Shown piece by piece: positions 45,590-54,477 of a DNA stretch of 64,000 nt. The position numbers were made by a program, and so were the translations under genes. Origin of the DNA: Vibrio panuliri (GTDB lineage: Bacteria > Pseudomonadota > Gammaproteobacteria > Enterobacterales > Vibrionaceae); assembly GCF_009938205.1 (NCBI RefSeq), contig NZ_AP019655.1:496001-560000 (forward strand). The letters run 5' to 3'. The notes below the pieces were generated by a model. The model had not been told where the DNA came from. It did no database searches and saw nothing but the letters and a program-made list of their open reading frames with translations. Position 1 is the first letter of the stretch. Each line of letters starts with the position of its first letter.

Positions 45590-45665
45590 GCGACACTAGC
45601 TCAGTTGGTAGAGCGCAACCTTGCCAAGGTTGAGGTCACGAGTTCGAACCTCGTGTGTCGCTCCA
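45590..45665 (+). tRNA. tRNA-Gly (GCC)
   Basis: A 76-base cloverleaf: acceptor GCGACAC/GTGTCGC, anticodon GCC in ACCTTGCCAAGGT, T-arm GAGTTCGAACCTC, encoded CCA. Confidence 0.96.
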
Positions 45666-45689
45666 GATTTTATTGGAATGATTGGCTTG

Positions 45690-45730
45690 CACGAGGAACC
45701 TCGTGACTGAATCCAGCCGAGTCACTCCAA
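45690..45730 (+). other. tRNA-like 3' relic
   Basis: CACGAGG-AA-CCTCGTG forms a 7-bp hairpin, and GAGTCACTCCA downstream recalls the 3' end of the adjacent tRNA-Gly. No full cloverleaf can be drawn. Probably debris of a duplicated tRNA. Confidence 0.4.
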
Positions 45731-45814
45731 ATTAAAATTAGCGATTTATTAAAATCGATAATCAGATGGTGTTTTACTTACTTCAGTAAAGGCCTCACAA
45801 GTTTAGATTTGTGT

Positions 45815-45901
45815 GCCCTGGTGGTGGAATTGGTAGACACAAGGGATTTAAAATCCCTCGGCGTTCGCGCTGTGCCGGTTCAAGTCCGGCCCGGGGCACC
45901 A
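45815..45901 (+). tRNA. tRNA-Leu (TAA), first copy
   Basis: An 87-base class II tRNA: acceptor GCCCTGG/CCGGGGC, anticodon TAA in GGGATTTAAAATCCC, a long variable arm CGGCGTTCGCGCTG, T-arm CCGGTTCAAGTCCGG, encoded CCA. First member of the duplicated Leu-Cys block. Confidence 0.96.
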
Positions 45902-45974
45902 TCTAGAATATTAAGATGTGTGAGATTTAAATCTCTCCTTCGTGTCGGCCGGCCGAAATGTCGGACCATCAATT

Positions 45975-45990
45975 CCGGCCCGGGGCACCA
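45975..45990 (+). other. tRNA-Leu 3' relic in spacer, copy 1
   Basis: CCGGCCCGGGGCACCA is identical to the last 16 bases of the tRNA-Leu. It is preceded by the palindrome TCGGCCGGCCGA. No cloverleaf remains. Confidence 0.7.
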
Positions 45991-46048
45991 TCATCAAACT
46001 TAGATGCCTAAGTGAAATCATTTTCTCTAAGCATCAAGCACAATTTAA

Positions 46049-46122
46049 GGCGCCTTGGCAGAGTGGCTATGCAGCGGATTGCAAATCCGTGGACCTCGGT
46101 TCGACTCCGGGAGGCGCCTCCA
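46049..46122 (+). tRNA. tRNA-Cys (GCA), second copy
   Basis: Same 74-base sequence as the tRNA-Cys at 45512. Confidence 0.96.
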
Positions 46123-46162
46123 TTTACTTATCCCTTCATTACAGCATTTCGACGTTCTGATA

Positions 46163-46192
46163 TAAAAAAGCCCCAGCCATAGGCCAGAGCTT
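46163..46192 (-). terminator. asnA terminator
   Basis: On the minus strand an 11-bp stem with three G-U pairs (AAGCTCTGGCC / GGCTGGGGCTT) precedes TTTTTT. It may also end the tRNA transcript on the other strand. Confidence 0.75.
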
Positions 46193-46221
46193 AAACCACG
46201 ATCTTAGTACTTATTTAGCGA

Positions 46222-47229
46222 CTAAAGCAGCGTAATTTTGTTCGCTTCACACTCTTCTATCATCGTATCAGGCCAGATTGAAGATTGAACTTCCCCAATG
46301 TGCGCTTTTTGCAAAAAGAACATACAAATACGAGATTGACCGATACCACCGCCAATGGTGTAGGGTAGTGAGCCGTCAAGAACCATACTGTGGAATGGCA
46401 GTGTTGCTCTATCTTCACAGCCAGCCAGTGCTAACTGCTGCTTCAAGCTCTCTTCACTGACACGAATCCCCATCGAAGAGAGTTCTAATGCACTGTCGAG
46501 AACAGGGTTCCAAAACAGCAGGTCGCCATTCAATTGCCAATCATCGTAATCTGGTGCGCGACCATCATGTTTTTCGCCATTTGAAAGCGCGTGTCCAATG
46601 TTTTGGATAAACACTGCACCATACTCTTTACATATCGCGTTTTCTCGCCCTTTTGCGTCTAAATCTGGATATTTGTCGAGTAGCTCTTGCGATGTCACAA
46701 AAGTCACTTTTGCCGGCAAACGCTTCTTAAGAACAGGGTACTCCTGATAGATGTAGTTCTCGGTCTTTAGAAACGCGTTATAGATTTTTTCAACAGTGGC
46801 TTGCAGATACTCCTCGTTACGCATTGATTTATTAAGGACCTTCTCCCAGTCCCATTGGTCAACATAAATCGAATGAATATTATCGAGTTCTTCGTCGCGA
46901 CGAATCGCGTTCATATCGGTGTAGAGCCCTTCATCTTCGAGAAAACCATATCGACCTAACGCCATGCGTTTCCATTTTGCTAATGAATGGACGACTTCAA
47001 CATTGGCGCCATTGTCATCGAGCAGATCAAAGCTCACCGGACGTTCTGTACCGTTTAAGTTGTCGTTAAGCCCAGTTTCTGGTTTGACAAATAGTGGGGC
47101 GGAAACCCGCGTAAGGTAGAGCTCATAAGCGAGCGCAGTTTCGAAATAGTCTTTAAGTTTTTTGATTGCGACTTCAGTATCGCGTAGATCAAGGAGCGGT
47201 TGATAATCCGCTGGAATTTGCAGCTTCAT
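46222..47229 (-). CDS. asnA: aspartate-ammonia ligase (asparagine synthetase A)
   Basis: This 335-residue class-II synthetase-like enzyme (E. coli AsnA 330) makes Asn from Asp, ammonia and [50 protein letters not shown] and the terminal [23 protein letters not shown] are family blocks. It is bracketed by the duplicated tRNA blocks. Confidence 0.95.
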   Translation of the reverse strand: MKLQIPADYQPLLDLRDTEVAIKKLKDYFETALAYELYLTRVSAPLFVKPETGLNDNLNGTERPVSFDLLDDNGANVEVVHSLAKWKRMALGRYGFLEDEGLYTDMNAIRRDEELDNIHSIYVDQWDWEKVLNKSMRNEEYLQATVEKIYNAFLKTENYIYQEYPVLKKRLPAKVTFVTSQELLDKYPDLDAKGRENAICKEYGAVFIQNIGHALSNGEKHDGRAPDYDDWQLNGDLLFWNPVLDSALELSSMGIRVSEESLKQQLALAGCEDRATLPFHSMVLDGSLPYTIGGGIGQSRICMFFLQKAHIGEVQSSIWPDTMIEECEANKITLL

Positions 47230-47336
47230 TGAACTTCCTATGTTCTTGAAATGATGAGTTTCAATACCTTACGACAGAGCAGCATGAGCGTCTAGACGTA
47301 ATCGTGATTTTTCCCTGATTTCTGATCAGAAAGTTT

Positions 47337-47380
47337 CATGGGCAAAACGTATTGGTAATTTTATTCATGTTTTGCCCATG
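47337..47380 (-). terminator. inverted repeat downstream of brnQ
   Basis: CATGGGCAAAAC / GTTTTGCCCATG, a perfect 12-bp stem with a 20-base loop, 12 bases beyond the brnQ stop. T-tract weak. Confidence 0.6.
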
Positions 47381-47391
47381 AATATTAGCAG

Positions 47392-48669
47392 TTAGTACGC
47401 TGCGGCAGGGGTCAAGCGACGTTTCGCTACTGCCGTTACCATTACCAATGCACAAGGTAGTAGCCAGCTGGCATGTGCGTTATACAGCGGCAAGCTATCT
47501 TGAAAAACAGTATTCCAGCCCTCTGGCATCTTACCTAGGATATTGAGCGCATCGACGATGCCAAAAATCAGAGTGGTTAACATCACCATTAAAGTTGTTT
47601 GGCCACTTTTTTGCTGTGATGCAATGACTAATGACAAGGCTACCGGGCAAAGCACTAAAATAGCAGGCAAACTTGCTGCGATGATTTGCTCCAAACCAAA
47701 GTTAGCAATGACACCCGTTAAAGTGACAACAATTGCAGCGGTGAATGGCACTGGTGCTTTAAATGTTTGTTGGCAATACTCGGCGCACGCGTTGGTAAGA
47801 CCGACAGTTGTGGTCAGACACGCGAGTATAATGATGCCAGCCAGTAGCCATTGACCATAAGCTCCGAATGTAACAGCAACATAGTTGGCAAGAATAACAC
47901 CACCGTGAGTCGCATTGGCTGCAACAGAGGTAGAGGTTGCGCCCATATACCCCATCGCGATATAGCAAACAGACATTAATACCGCATAGATGATTGCAAC
48001 GCGCGTTGCTGCGTGAGCGATTTGTTTTGGTGTGGAGGCACCACGACTGGAAATCGTTTGGATCACGACCCAACCAAAGCCGACTGCGGCGATGGCATCC
48101 ATCGTCATATAGCCTTGGATAAGACCACTCACCAATGGTTTGCTTTGATAATCGCCACTCGGGAGTTGGATTGCATCAAGTGGGTTGATGATGGCTGAAA
48201 GGGCGAGGGCGGCCAGCATAAGGATTAAAACTGGGGTAATGATCTTGCCAATATAATCGACGAGTTTGCCGGGCTTGTAGGCGAGAAGATAGGTTAGGAT
48301 GCAGAATACGACGGTAAATGGCAATAGCATATCGGTTGTAAAGAAAGGGGCTATCCCCATCTCATAAGCCACGGTAACGGCACGTGGCATCCCAAATGCT
48401 GGGCCTACTGCTGTGAGTAGCAGAACCCAAAATGCTGTCCCAATCCAAAGTGGTAGTTTGCTGGTCAGTGCAGCACTGCTGTTGAGTCGACCCAGCACGA
48501 TTAGGGTGAGCGCAGGTAAGCCAACCGCTGTTAATAGAAAACCAAGCATTGCAAAAGGTAGAGCGGTTCCAGCTTGAAGTCCCAACAAGGGTGGGAAAAT
48601 GATATTACCTGCACCCAAAAAGAGCGCGAAGGTCATCATCCCTGTGGCTAATAAGTCGTATTTTTTCAC
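47392..48669 (-). CDS. brnQ: branched-chain amino acid transporter BrnQ
   Basis: This 425-residue LIVCS-family carrier has twelve hydrophobic helices. It begins MKKYDLLATGMMTFALFLGAGNIIFPP and has GYMTMDAIAAVGFGWVVI and LACLTTTVGLTNACAEYC. It imports Leu, Ile and Val with a cation. The start is GTG after AGGAAA. Upstream on the same strand lie a Val/Ile/Leu-rich leader ORF and alternative hairpins, so expression is likely attenuated. Confidence 0.93.
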   Translation of the reverse strand: MKKYDLLATGMMTFALFLGAGNIIFPPLLGLQAGTALPFAMLGFLLTAVGLPALTLIVLGRLNSSAALTSKLPLWIGTAFWVLLLTAVGPAFGMPRAVTVAYEMGIAPFFTTDMLLPFTVVFCILTYLLAYKPGKLVDYIGKIITPVLILMLAALALSAIINPLDAIQLPSGDYQSKPLVSGLIQGYMTMDAIAAVGFGWVVIQTISSRGASTPKQIAHAATRVAIIYAVLMSVCYIAMGYMGATSTSVAANATHGGVILANYVAVTFGAYGQWLLAGIIILACLTTTVGLTNACAEYCQQTFKAPVPFTAAIVVTLTGVIANFGLEQIIAASLPAILVLCPVALSLVIASQQKSGQTTLMVMLTTLIFGIVDALNILGKMPEGWNTVFQDSLPLYNAHASWLLPCALVMVTAVAKRRLTPAAAY

Positions 48670-48735
48670 TGTCTTTTCCTGTCTTTTGTTGTGTTGCTTA
48701 AAAGACCGTCAGTGAAGCTTGCAAGAGAAGAAAAT

Positions 48736-48783
48736 AGAGGATGCCTCTCCGCCAGCTTCGGCTGACGGAGAATAGCCGTCAGC
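48736..48783 (-). promoter_or_regulatory. candidate attenuator hairpins between the leader ORF and brnQ
   Basis: Read on the minus strand. Hairpin A pairs 48783-48776 (GCTGACGG) with 48768-48761 (CCGTCAGC), starting right after the leader stop. Hairpin B pairs 48770-48761 with 48756-48747 (CTCCGTCAGC / GCTGGCGGAG, CGAA loop); one pair is G-U on this strand but C-A on the other. A and B share one arm and exclude each other. Hairpin C (48748-48736, AGAGG-CAT-CCTCT) is followed by ATTTTCTTCTCTT, a terminator-like tail. A further ACTGACGG at about 48712-48705 could also pair with the shared arm. Confidence 0.6.
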
Positions 48784-48873
48784 CTAGCGAATAATCACCA
48801 TAATGACAGCTACAATAATTTGGTTTACACGAGCGGCAACAAGCGTCAATAGACTAGTTTTATTTTCTGTCAT
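48784..48873 (-). CDS. 29-residue leader peptide upstream of brnQ
   Basis: The ATG ends at 48873 and is preceded by AGGAGGT, one of the best ribosome sites in the window. The peptide starts MTENKTSLLTLVAARVNQ and continues with a stretch of Ile and Val to a final Arg. It has five Ile, five Val and three Leu among 29 residues, clustered in the last 11 codons. The stop touches the first arm of the downstream hairpins. This arrangement fits a transcription-attenuation leader for branched-chain amino acids, comparable in idea to IlvL and IvbL. A single-span membrane micropeptide is the alternative. A weak promoter (TTTACA, 15 bases, TATAAG) lies about 45-70 bases upstream. Confidence 0.65.
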   Translation of the reverse strand: MTENKTSLLTLVAARVNQIIVAVIMVIIR

Positions 48874-48970
48874 TTGAACTACCTCCTGCGTAAATATCTC
48901 GTTAATGAAGTTAACTTATAACTTTTTATTTTGTATGTAAAGTGTCTTTATGGAGGAAAGTTGCAAAAAA

Positions 48971-49004
48971 AAGAAGAGGAGGTAGGTTCTCTGCGAACCT
49001 ACCT
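48971..49004 (-). terminator. terminator of the Aer-like receptor gene
   Basis: AGGTAGGTTC / GAACCTACCT, a perfect 10-bp stem with a 5-base loop; on the minus strand CTCTTCTTTTTTT follows. Confidence 0.88.
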
Positions 49005-49016
49005 AGTTAAGGAAAT

Positions 49017-50609
49017 TTAGTGGGCAGCCTCTTTGACTTGGAATTGTTCCATCAGTCGCTGTAATGCTTCGATACTGTCCACAAGCTGACGAGTGCGCTC
49101 AATAGAGCTGTGGGAAGTCATTGAGGTTTCGTCTGCCAGTTGCTTAATGTTGACGATGTTACGGTTAATTTCTTGCGTGACAGAGGCTTGCTCTTCGACC
49201 GCGGCAGCAATTTGATGGCTACTGTCGTTCACATTATCAAGTTGGTTTGAAATGTTTCGCAGCATGCCACCCGTTTCGTCGGCGCGAACTTTACAGCGCT
49301 CAGAAAGCTCTAGTCCTTTGTCCATGGCACTGACCGCAGTTGAGGCCGTTTCTTGGAGCTGACGAATCATAGTGTGAATTTCGTTTGCTGACGAACCAGT
49401 TTTCGAGGCAAGGTTACGTACTTCATCTGCAACTACGGCGAAGCCACGGCCAGCTTCACCTGCGCGAGCCGCTTCAATTGCTGCGTTTAATGCTAGGAGG
49501 TTAGTTTGCTCCGAGATAGCGCTGATCACCTCTAAGATACCATCGATTTTCTGAGTATCTTGCGCTAACTGATTGATAATGCTCTGTGAGTTCGTTAACT
49601 CTTCCACCAGCATGTTCACTTCTGAGATCGTTGAGTCGATGGAAGCTAAGCCATTGCTCGAATGTTCATTCGCTTCTTCTGCCATCATTGAAGCGGCTGA
49701 GGCAGCGTTGGACACCTCGGCAATTGATTGAGTTAGCTCTTCAACAGCGGTCGCGACTTGTTCGGTTTCAGCGCATTGTTGGTTGAGGCTTTGACCCATT
49801 GATTGAATCGTCCCAAACTCATCTTCAGCAGAGATAAGGATATGACCAGACGTTTCTGTCGCACGTCCTGTAATGGCTCTCAGCTCTGCTTTGCGCATCA
49901 TTAGCGCCAGTTCAACTTGAGAGTAGCTATCAAACTTGTTGGTGTAGACTTTTTCCATCAAAGGATTGTCGTAGGCTTGCTTTGCGATCGTTTCAAGTGA
50001 AGTAAAACGCTTGTATTGGATCCCCTGAATGATTAGCAATAGTAAAGCGATTCCAAGCCCGCCGAATGCAGCCCAGTGTTGTGTGAGCACCGACAAAGCG
50101 AAAGCGCTGAGGAGCAAAAGGGCAGCGAGTCCAAGCGATAATTTGTGATAATTAAAGCGAACTAAGTTGGTTTTTTTCCCTTCGCGTAGTTTTTTGTAAA
50201 GCGCGGCAGCGCGACTTATTTGACTACTATCCGGCTTAGAGCGAACCGATTGAAACTCAATAATATTGCCCTCAGCATCTTTAATTGGCGTAACAAATGC
50301 TGAAACCCAATAATGTTGTTCGTCAGTACATTGGTTTTTTACCAGTCCCATCCAACTTTTGCCTGACTTTAAGTAGCTCCACATCTGTTTGAAGGCTGCT
50401 TTAGGCATATCTTGGTGACGAACGACATTATGGGGTTTACCGAGCAACTCAGCTTCGCTGTATCCCGCAATTTCACAGAAATCGTGGTTCGCGTAGGTCA
50501 CGTAGCTCGAGGGATCAGTGGTTGAAATCAGGTTGACGGTGTGACTGTATTCCTTATTTAAATGCGCATCTTGCGGCGCATCATTGGCGTTGTTCTTTTT
50601 CATATTCAT
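49017..50609 (-). CDS. Aer-like PAS-containing methyl-accepting chemotaxis protein
   Basis: The 530-residue receptor has an N-terminal PAS domain (about 30-135) with the Aer-type [17 protein letters not shown] and [19 protein letters not shown], normally an FAD site. Two close membrane segments follow (about 160-205), then a signalling domain with [20 protein letters not shown] and [12 protein letters not shown]. It probably senses oxygen or redox state from the cytoplasm. Two starts, M1 and M3, are close; the choice makes no difference to domains. Confidence 0.92.
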   Translation of the reverse strand: MNMKKNNANDAPQDAHLNKEYSHTVNLISTTDPSSYVTYANHDFCEIAGYSEAELLGKPHNVVRHQDMPKAAFKQMWSYLKSGKSWMGLVKNQCTDEQHYWVSAFVTPIKDAEGNIIEFQSVRSKPDSSQISRAAALYKKLREGKKTNLVRFNYHKLSLGLAALLLLSAFALSVLTQHWAAFGGLGIALLLLIIQGIQYKRFTSLETIAKQAYDNPLMEKVYTNKFDSYSQVELALMMRKAELRAITGRATETSGHILISAEDEFGTIQSMGQSLNQQCAETEQVATAVEELTQSIAEVSNAASAASMMAEEANEHSSNGLASIDSTISEVNMLVEELTNSQSIINQLAQDTQKIDGILEVISAISEQTNLLALNAAIEAARAGEAGRGFAVVADEVRNLASKTGSSANEIHTMIRQLQETASTAVSAMDKGLELSERCKVRADETGGMLRNISNQLDNVNDSSHQIAAAVEEQASVTQEINRNIVNIKQLADETSMTSHSSIERTRQLVDSIEALQRLMEQFQVKEAAH

Positions 50610-51023
50610 TCCATAAGTTGGACAACAAGCGGTTTTATCTGTTCTTGTAGTTTTTCACACGCAATCATAAGAAAGGTTTAGAAAACAAGTATATGATGTA
50701 AATCAATATGATGAACGTATTATGAACAATCGGTTTTTTATTCTAATATTTTCGAGCTAATTTAATTAGACTTTAGGTAGTAGATATCGGGGAGCCTTTA
50801 TTTTTCACCTAGCTAAGGCTCATTGTGAGTAAATAATTGGGCGTCGTGTTGCTGAGGAAATAGGCGGTAAAGGTCAAAACGCGATCGTTATGGGCGTAAA
50901 GTGACCATGCGATTGATATTTAAGAAAATAGTGTTGACGCGCAAAATTATTCCGGTAAAGTACGCCTCGTTCTCACGGCAAAGGTCGTCAGAATAGATGG
51001 TGTCTCCATCGCTTAACTGCGTT
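50610..51023. other. 414-base intergenic region before the second tRNA cluster
   Basis: No gene is visible. It contains the upstream region of the receptor gene and the tRNA promoter at 50934-50961. Confidence 0.5.
50934..50961 (+). promoter_or_regulatory. promoter of the second tRNA cluster
   Basis: TTGACG, 16-base spacer, TAAAGT, then a GC-rich start region ACGCCTCG typical of stringently controlled stable-RNA promoters. Confidence 0.7.
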
Positions 51024-51110
51024 GCCCTGGTGGTGGAATTGGTAGACACAAGGGATTTAAAATCCCTCGGCGTTCGCGCTGTGCCGGTTCAAGTCCGGCC
51101 CGGGGCACCA
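51024..51110 (+). tRNA. tRNA-Leu (TAA), second copy
   Basis: Same 87-base sequence as the tRNA-Leu at 45815. Confidence 0.96.
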
Positions 51111-51183
51111 TCATAAAATTGAAGATGTGTGAGATTAAAATTTCTCCTTCGTGTCGGCCGGCCGAAATGTCGGACCATCAATT

Positions 51184-51199
51184 CCGGCCCGGGGCACCA
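51184..51199 (+). other. tRNA-Leu 3' relic in spacer, copy 2
   Basis: CCGGCCCGGGGCACCA, identical to the relic at 45975-45990. Confidence 0.7.
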
Positions 51200-51257
51200 T
51201 CATCAAACTCAGATGCATAAGTTAAATCATTTTCTTTAAGCATCAAACACAATTTAA

Positions 51258-51331
51258 GGCGCCTTGGCAGAGTGGCTATGCAGCGGATTGCAAATCCGTG
51301 GACCTCGGTTCGACTCCGGGAGGCGCCTCCA
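51258..51331 (+). tRNA. tRNA-Cys (GCA), third copy
   Basis: Same 74-base sequence as the tRNA-Cys genes at 45512 and 46049. Confidence 0.96.
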
Positions 51332-51524
51332 TTCTTTTTTACATTCTCTTCGCTCTGTATTTCCTGTATCAATTCCTTTATCTGGTTACAGTAAAATCGT
51401 CTGCAATCTTTGCTAAATTATGACGTTATTTTTCCGTTACTTGAGTATAAAGTCATAACCAATGACGTTTTGCAGGTTAAAAGCGGACTATCGAACTAAA
51501 ATTACCTTCGATGGACGCTAACGA

Positions 51525-52835
51525 GTGAGAATGCACAGAGTGCTTAAAATCAGACAACAGCAGCAACTTATCGCATGTGAAGAGTGTGGATTGGTCTCCC
51601 AATTGCCTCAACTTAGGGAAGGGCAGGTTGCAAAATGTCCCCGATGCATGCACACGCTATCCAGTATTAGCCTCCAACCTTGCCAAACATTGATTGCTTA
51701 CGCTTCAGCAAGTTTAGTCATGCTGTTGATCAGCCTGTCGTTCCCGTTTATGTCATTTAGTGTTAAAGGGATTACGCAAGAAATTTTCTTGATCAATACC
51801 GTCGCAATGCTGGATGCATTTGAACAGAGTGCGCTCGCACTGCTTCTTTTACTCACTGTGATTGCGCTGCCTGCGGTGTATCTAGTCACGGTGACTTATC
51901 TCTACTTACGTATCTGGCAACAAGAGTCACAAGGTAAATCGATCAAGATCAGTGCCAAAACGATTTTGATGTGTAAATGGATTTTCCGTTTTGAACCTTG
52001 GCTGATGGCAGATGTATTTCTTATTGGCGTTTTGGTGAGCCTGATTAAAATTGCTGCGATGGCAGATATTGGTATGGGGTACTCTTTTTGGGCGTTTTGC
52101 GCTTATACCGTGCTGGTTGTTAAAGCCATCTCATTAGTTGACAGGTTTTGGTTGTGGAATAAGTTACAGCCGACGGTTGCGGTGGAGGGCGTCACTGCAG
52201 GGCAAGACCATTTAAGTGGGAAACATTTGGATTGCCACCAATGTCATCAAATCAATCCAAGCCATTTGAGCCAATGTGTACGTTGCGGAAGCAAACTTCA
52301 TCGATATGATCTTAGTGGCAGTTTGCAAAAGTCTTGGGCCTATTTAGTTGCGGCGATTATTTTCTATGTTCCCGCTAACCTTTACCCAATTATGTACACC
52401 ACAAGTTTAGGTAGTGAGACGCCATCTACTATCATGGGGGGCGTAGTCTTATTGTGGCAACTCGGCTCTTATCCTATCGCGATGGTGATCTTTATCGCCA
52501 GCGTGTTTATACCAATGGCAAAAATGATCGCCTTGGCATGGATCTATTGGAATGCGAAACGGCCAAAGGCTTTCCTTTACGCTCGCGCGATTAAACGGCA
52601 AAAACTTTATCGAATTACTGAGTTTATCGGTCGCTGGTCGATGATAGACATATTTGTTGTGGCGATTCTTGTCGCCTTAGTTCAACTTCATAACTTAATG
52701 GCAATCACCCCTGGACCTGCCTCGCTCTCGTTTGCAGCGGTTGTCATATTAACCATGCTTTCTGCTATTTCGTTTGATTCAAGAAGCCTTTGGATCAACA
52801 CCAGCACTGTTAAGGAGTGTCAAACCAATGAGTGA
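51525..52835 (+). CDS. pqiA: PqiA inner-membrane protein
   Basis: The 436-residue protein has two PqiA domains. Each starts with a Cys ribbon (CEECGLV ... CPRC near residue 18; CHQC ... CVRCG near residue 240) followed by four membrane helices; the LYPIMYT motif occurs in the second. It is the inner-membrane partner of PqiB in lipid transport between membranes. The frame overlaps pqiB by 8 bases. Confidence 0.92.
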   Translation: MRMHRVLKIRQQQQLIACEECGLVSQLPQLREGQVAKCPRCMHTLSSISLQPCQTLIAYASASLVMLLISLSFPFMSFSVKGITQEIFLINTVAMLDAFEQSALALLLLLTVIALPAVYLVTVTYLYLRIWQQESQGKSIKISAKTILMCKWIFRFEPWLMADVFLIGVLVSLIKIAAMADIGMGYSFWAFCAYTVLVVKAISLVDRFWLWNKLQPTVAVEGVTAGQDHLSGKHLDCHQCHQINPSHLSQCVRCGSKLHRYDLSGSLQKSWAYLVAAIIFYVPANLYPIMYTTSLGSETPSTIMGGVVLLWQLGSYPIAMVIFIASVFIPMAKMIALAWIYWNAKRPKAFLYARAIKRQKLYRITEFIGRWSMIDIFVVAILVALVQLHNLMAITPGPASLSFAAVVILTMLSAISFDSRSLWINTSTVKECQTNE

Positions 52836-54477
52836 TCAAAATGATGTTCAAGCGAATGTCAGTTCGAGAACCAATCTTTCTGCTGTGTGGCTCGTGCCTT
52901 TGGTCGCGCTGGGTATCGGTATTTGGATGCTATTTGAATACGTCAACAGTACTGGACCCGAAGTCACTCTGATCATGTCAGATGCGTCGGGTATTGAAGT
53001 AGGTAAGACGCAAATCAAGTCACTCAACGTTAAAGTAGGGGTTGTCACCGATGTTAAGTTGGGGGCGAACTATGAAAACATCGTAGTGAAAGCGCAGATG
53101 GATAAAGACGCAGAACGCATGCTGCGTGAAGATAGCCAGTTCTGGATTGTTGAGCCAAGAGTAGGCAAAGAAGGCATCTCTGGATTGGAAACCTTGTTGT
53201 CTGGTGCTTATATCCAGCTGCAACCGGGTAAGTCACAGCAACGCAAAACACGTTTCGAGGTGTTGGATGTTCCGCCCGTTGCACCACCGAATGCACAAGG
53301 TATCCGCGTTATTCTTAACCATGAGTTAGCAGGGCAACTTAACGTTGGTGACCCAGTCATCTATCAAGGTTTTACCGCCGGACGAGTAGAGAAAGTGACC
53401 ATAGATGCCGAGAAACGCATTGCGAACTATCAACTGTTTATCTTTGAACCGTTTGATGCGCTTGTGCGCACGGCGAGTCAGTTTTGGCTAAATTCAGGGG
53501 TCGATCTGCAACTGAACGCGGAAGGTTTCAAGGTGCGAATTGATTCGATTGAATCTCTGCTTGGTGGTGGGGTGAGTTTCGGAACACTTGAAAAAGACAA
53601 CCCAGGTGTTGTGGTTGAAAAAGATTACCAAGAATATCCTTTGTATGATGATAAGGGGGATGCTGAAGAAGGCATTTACCGCCAGTCACTGTCGTTTGTT
53701 GTGATGTTCTCTGATTCGCTGCGCGGTTTAAAAGTCGGCGCACCAGTTGAGTTTCGAGGTTTGAAAATCGGTACAGTGACCAAAGTGCCTTGGAAGCGAG
53801 CTCAATTAGATGAAGGTTTGGATGTCAGTAAGATTGGCGTCAAAATCAAAATCGAACCGAGACGGATTTTTGAGCACGATAACTCGTTGGAGAAAGCTCA
53901 ACTGTTAGCGTTGTTTAAACAAGAGTTTGCCAATGGGCTAAGAGCGAAATTGCATACCGGAAGCTTGTTAACTGGCGCGCTCTATGTTGATTTGGATTAC
54001 GTTGAGCCTGAAGCCAATTTTGTCACTCAAGAAATCGATGGTTATACCGTGTTCCCTTCGATGCAAAGTGAACTGGCCGAGGTGCAAACCAAGATGATGG
54101 AAATCCTCAATAACTTGAGCGAGCTGCCATTGGGTGAGAGTGTGTCTTCGTTAAACCGCTCCTTGTCTGAGCTGGAAAAAACCTTAATCGCTGCTGAGAA
54201 AACCATGAATAGCATTCGGACTATGGTTGAGAGCGATGAGACGCAATCTTTACCACAAGAAGTGAAGCAGAGTTTACAAGAGTTGCAGCGCACACTCGAT
54301 AGCTTCAACTCAAATTCGAGCGTTTATCAAAACCTTGATGATAGCCTAATCGAGCTAGAAAAAACCATGAAGGCTCTGCAGCCAGTATTGAAAAAAATTG
54401 ATCAAAAACCGGACGTGTTGATCTTTGGTGAAGATAACAATGCAGATCCTCTGCCACAAAAAGGAAGCACAAAATGA
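52828..54477 (+). CDS. pqiB: PqiB, MCE-domain lipid transport protein
   Basis: This 549-residue protein (E. coli PqiB 546) has an N-terminal membrane anchor (about 18-36) and three MlaD/MCE domains, each with strings like GLKVGAPVEFRGLKIGTV and GDPVIYQGFTAGRVEKV. A long C-terminal coiled coil follows (about 425-530) that can form the needle across the periplasm. I start at the ATG at 52828, which overlaps the pqiA stop; a frame from 52774 lies in pqiA. Confidence 0.94.
   Translation: MSDQNDVQANVSSRTNLSAVWLVPLVALGIGIWMLFEYVNSTGPEVTLIMSDASGIEVGKTQIKSLNVKVGVVTDVKLGANYENIVVKAQMDKDAERMLREDSQFWIVEPRVGKEGISGLETLLSGAYIQLQPGKSQQRKTRFEVLDVPPVAPPNAQGIRVILNHELAGQLNVGDPVIYQGFTAGRVEKVTIDAEKRIANYQLFIFEPFDALVRTASQFWLNSGVDLQLNAEGFKVRIDSIESLLGGGVSFGTLEKDNPGVVVEKDYQEYPLYDDKGDAEEGIYRQSLSFVVMFSDSLRGLKVGAPVEFRGLKIGTVTKVPWKRAQLDEGLDVSKIGVKIKIEPRRIFEHDNSLEKAQLLALFKQEFANGLRAKLHTGSLLTGALYVDLDYVEPEANFVTQEIDGYTVFPSMQSELAEVQTKMMEILNNLSELPLGESVSSLNRSLSELEKTLIAAEKTMNSIRTMVESDETQSLPQEVKQSLQELQRTLDSFNSNSSVYQNLDDSLIELEKTMKALQPVLKKIDQKPDVLIFGEDNNADPLPQKGSTK

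Larger units (their letters stand above)
45815..46122 (+). repeat. 308-bp Leu-Cys tRNA block, copy 1
   Basis: tRNA-Leu, a 147-base spacer and tRNA-Cys, repeated with the same length at 51024-51331. The tRNAs are the same; the spacers differ at scattered bases. Confidence 0.95.
51024..51331 (+). repeat. 308-bp Leu-Cys tRNA block, copy 2
   Basis: Same length and order as 45815-46122. This copy has its own promoter; copy 1 is downstream of Cys and Gly genes. Confidence 0.95.

Noticed and set aside
51178..51372. 64-codon minus-strand frame and several plus-strand frames (45442-46160) across tRNA genes
   Set aside because: They are antisense or sense to tRNAs; such frames are artefacts of tRNA sequence.
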